64,000 nt of DNA, from positions 248,001 to 312,000 of the forward strand of contig CAVPNW010000016.1 in assembly GCA_963706875.1 (NCBI GenBank), written 5' to 3'. A model generated the notes under the pieces. The model did no database searches. It was not told the origin of the DNA and was given only the letters and a program-made list of their open reading frames with translations. Each line of letters opens with the position of its first letter. The first letter of the stretch is position 1. Source of the stretch: Prado023 sp963706875 (GTDB lineage: Bacteria > Actinomycetota > Actinomycetes > S36-B12 > CAIYMF01). Position numbers and translations under genes: made by a program. This document shows, in pieces, positions 63,622-64,000 of the stretch.

Positions 63622-64000
63622 TGACGATGACCCGCCCCGGTTTCGACCCGGCCAGCCCCACGTCGGCCAGGCAGGTGACCAGGATCCGCCGCCGCGACGC
63701 CCGGGCCCGCACATGGCGGGCGTTCCGGGCCAACCGCGGTGGGATGCTCGGCCTGATCGTCCTCGTGGTGTTCATCGCGCTCGCCCTGTTCGCCCCCGTC
63801 CTGTTCCCGCCGAGCACGATCAGCGTGACCCAGGCCACCGGCGAGCCGATGAGCCCGCCCACCGCCGGCTTCCCCCTGGGCACCGACGAGAGCGGCCGAT
63901 CGATCCTCGCGCTGATCGTGTGGGGCGCGCGGATCAGCCTGATCGTGGGCCTGGCCGCCACGTTGATGTCGATGTTGATCGGCACGCTCATCGGGATCAT
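63621..64000 (+). CDS. Peptide ABC transporter permease (DppC-like), cut by window end
   Basis: Second permease, first 126 residues only. A cytoplasmic basic N terminus (RIRRRDARARTWRAFRANRGG) leads into helix 1 (MLGLIVLVVFIALALFAPVLFP), a periplasmic segment with the DppC hallmark FPLGTDESGRSILALIVWGARISL, and the next helix at the edge. The ATPase gene or genes should follow beyond the window. Confidence 0.93.
   Translation, partial: MTMTRPGFDPASPTSARQVTRIRRRDARARTWRAFRANRGGMLGLIVLVVFIALALFAPVLFPPSTISVTQATGEPMSPPTAGFPLGTDESGRSILALIVWGARISLIVGLAATLMSMLIGTLIGI

Overview
The window is chromosomal DNA from a high-GC Gram-positive actinobacterium. Evidence: strongly G/C-rich coding sequence with G/C third positions, frequent GTG starts, ATGA and TGATG start/stop overlaps, a Rho factor with a long Arg/Asn/Gly/Asp/Gln-rich insertion, an LAxTG-type wall-sorting motif, and the gene order tRNA-Arg, argS, lysA, hom, thrC, thrB, rho, rpmE, prfA, prmC, threonylcarbamoyl-AMP synthase, wecA, atpI, atpB... 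that is known from Mycobacterium, Streptomyces and relatives. I cannot place it to genus.

Layout. 1-8.1 kb (minus strand): 5' part of the ATP synthase operon (atpA partial, atpH, atpF, atpE, atpB, an AtpZ-like and an AtpI-like gene), then wecA, glyA, tsaC/sua5 and prmC. 8.1-16.4 kb: a block absent from the usual order, holding an osmoprotectant (OpuC-type) ABC transporter, an acyl-CoA thioesterase-like gene, a two-component system and a secreted fibronectin-III protein. 16.5-29.4 kb (minus): prfA, rpmE, an MFS exporter, rho, thrB, thrC, hom, lysA, a YihY/BrkB membrane protein and argS. 29.5-30.9 kb: a DUF559-type nuclease gene between two 76-bp direct repeats, then tRNA-Arg(CCG). 30.9-42.9 kb: an FNT channel, two surface/secreted proteins, an M20 peptidase, a trypsin-like membrane protein without its catalytic His, and a two-gene cassette of an SMC-like ATPase with a PLD-like partner. 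43-50.7 kb: CoA-disulfide reductase fused to rhodanese behind a CsoR/CstR-like operator, a cold-shock protein, a membrane protein, a SulP transporter, polyphosphate:AMP phosphotransferase and a TagB-like transferase. 51-58.3 kb (plus): a complete assimilatory sulfate-reduction operon with its siroheme genes behind a Cys-rich leader peptide. 58.3-64 kb: an S9A oligopeptidase and the first three genes of a peptide ABC importer (the third is cut by the window end).

How they work together: the sulfur operon activates sulfate (cysD/cysN), reduces APS (cysH) and sulfite (sirA), and makes the siroheme that SirA needs (cysG, sirB). The Cys-rich leader probably couples expression to cysteine supply. 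The persulfide-type CoADR-rhodanese and the SulP transporter are plausible neighbours in sulfur handling. The 16-29 kb block is aspartate-family amino-acid synthesis plus translation and transcription termination.

Caution: eight genes are split by twelve single-base frameshifts, nearly all one extra G or C, and correcting each shift makes every gene length divisible by three. I read these as sequencing or assembly indels, not gene decay, and annotate each as one gene.
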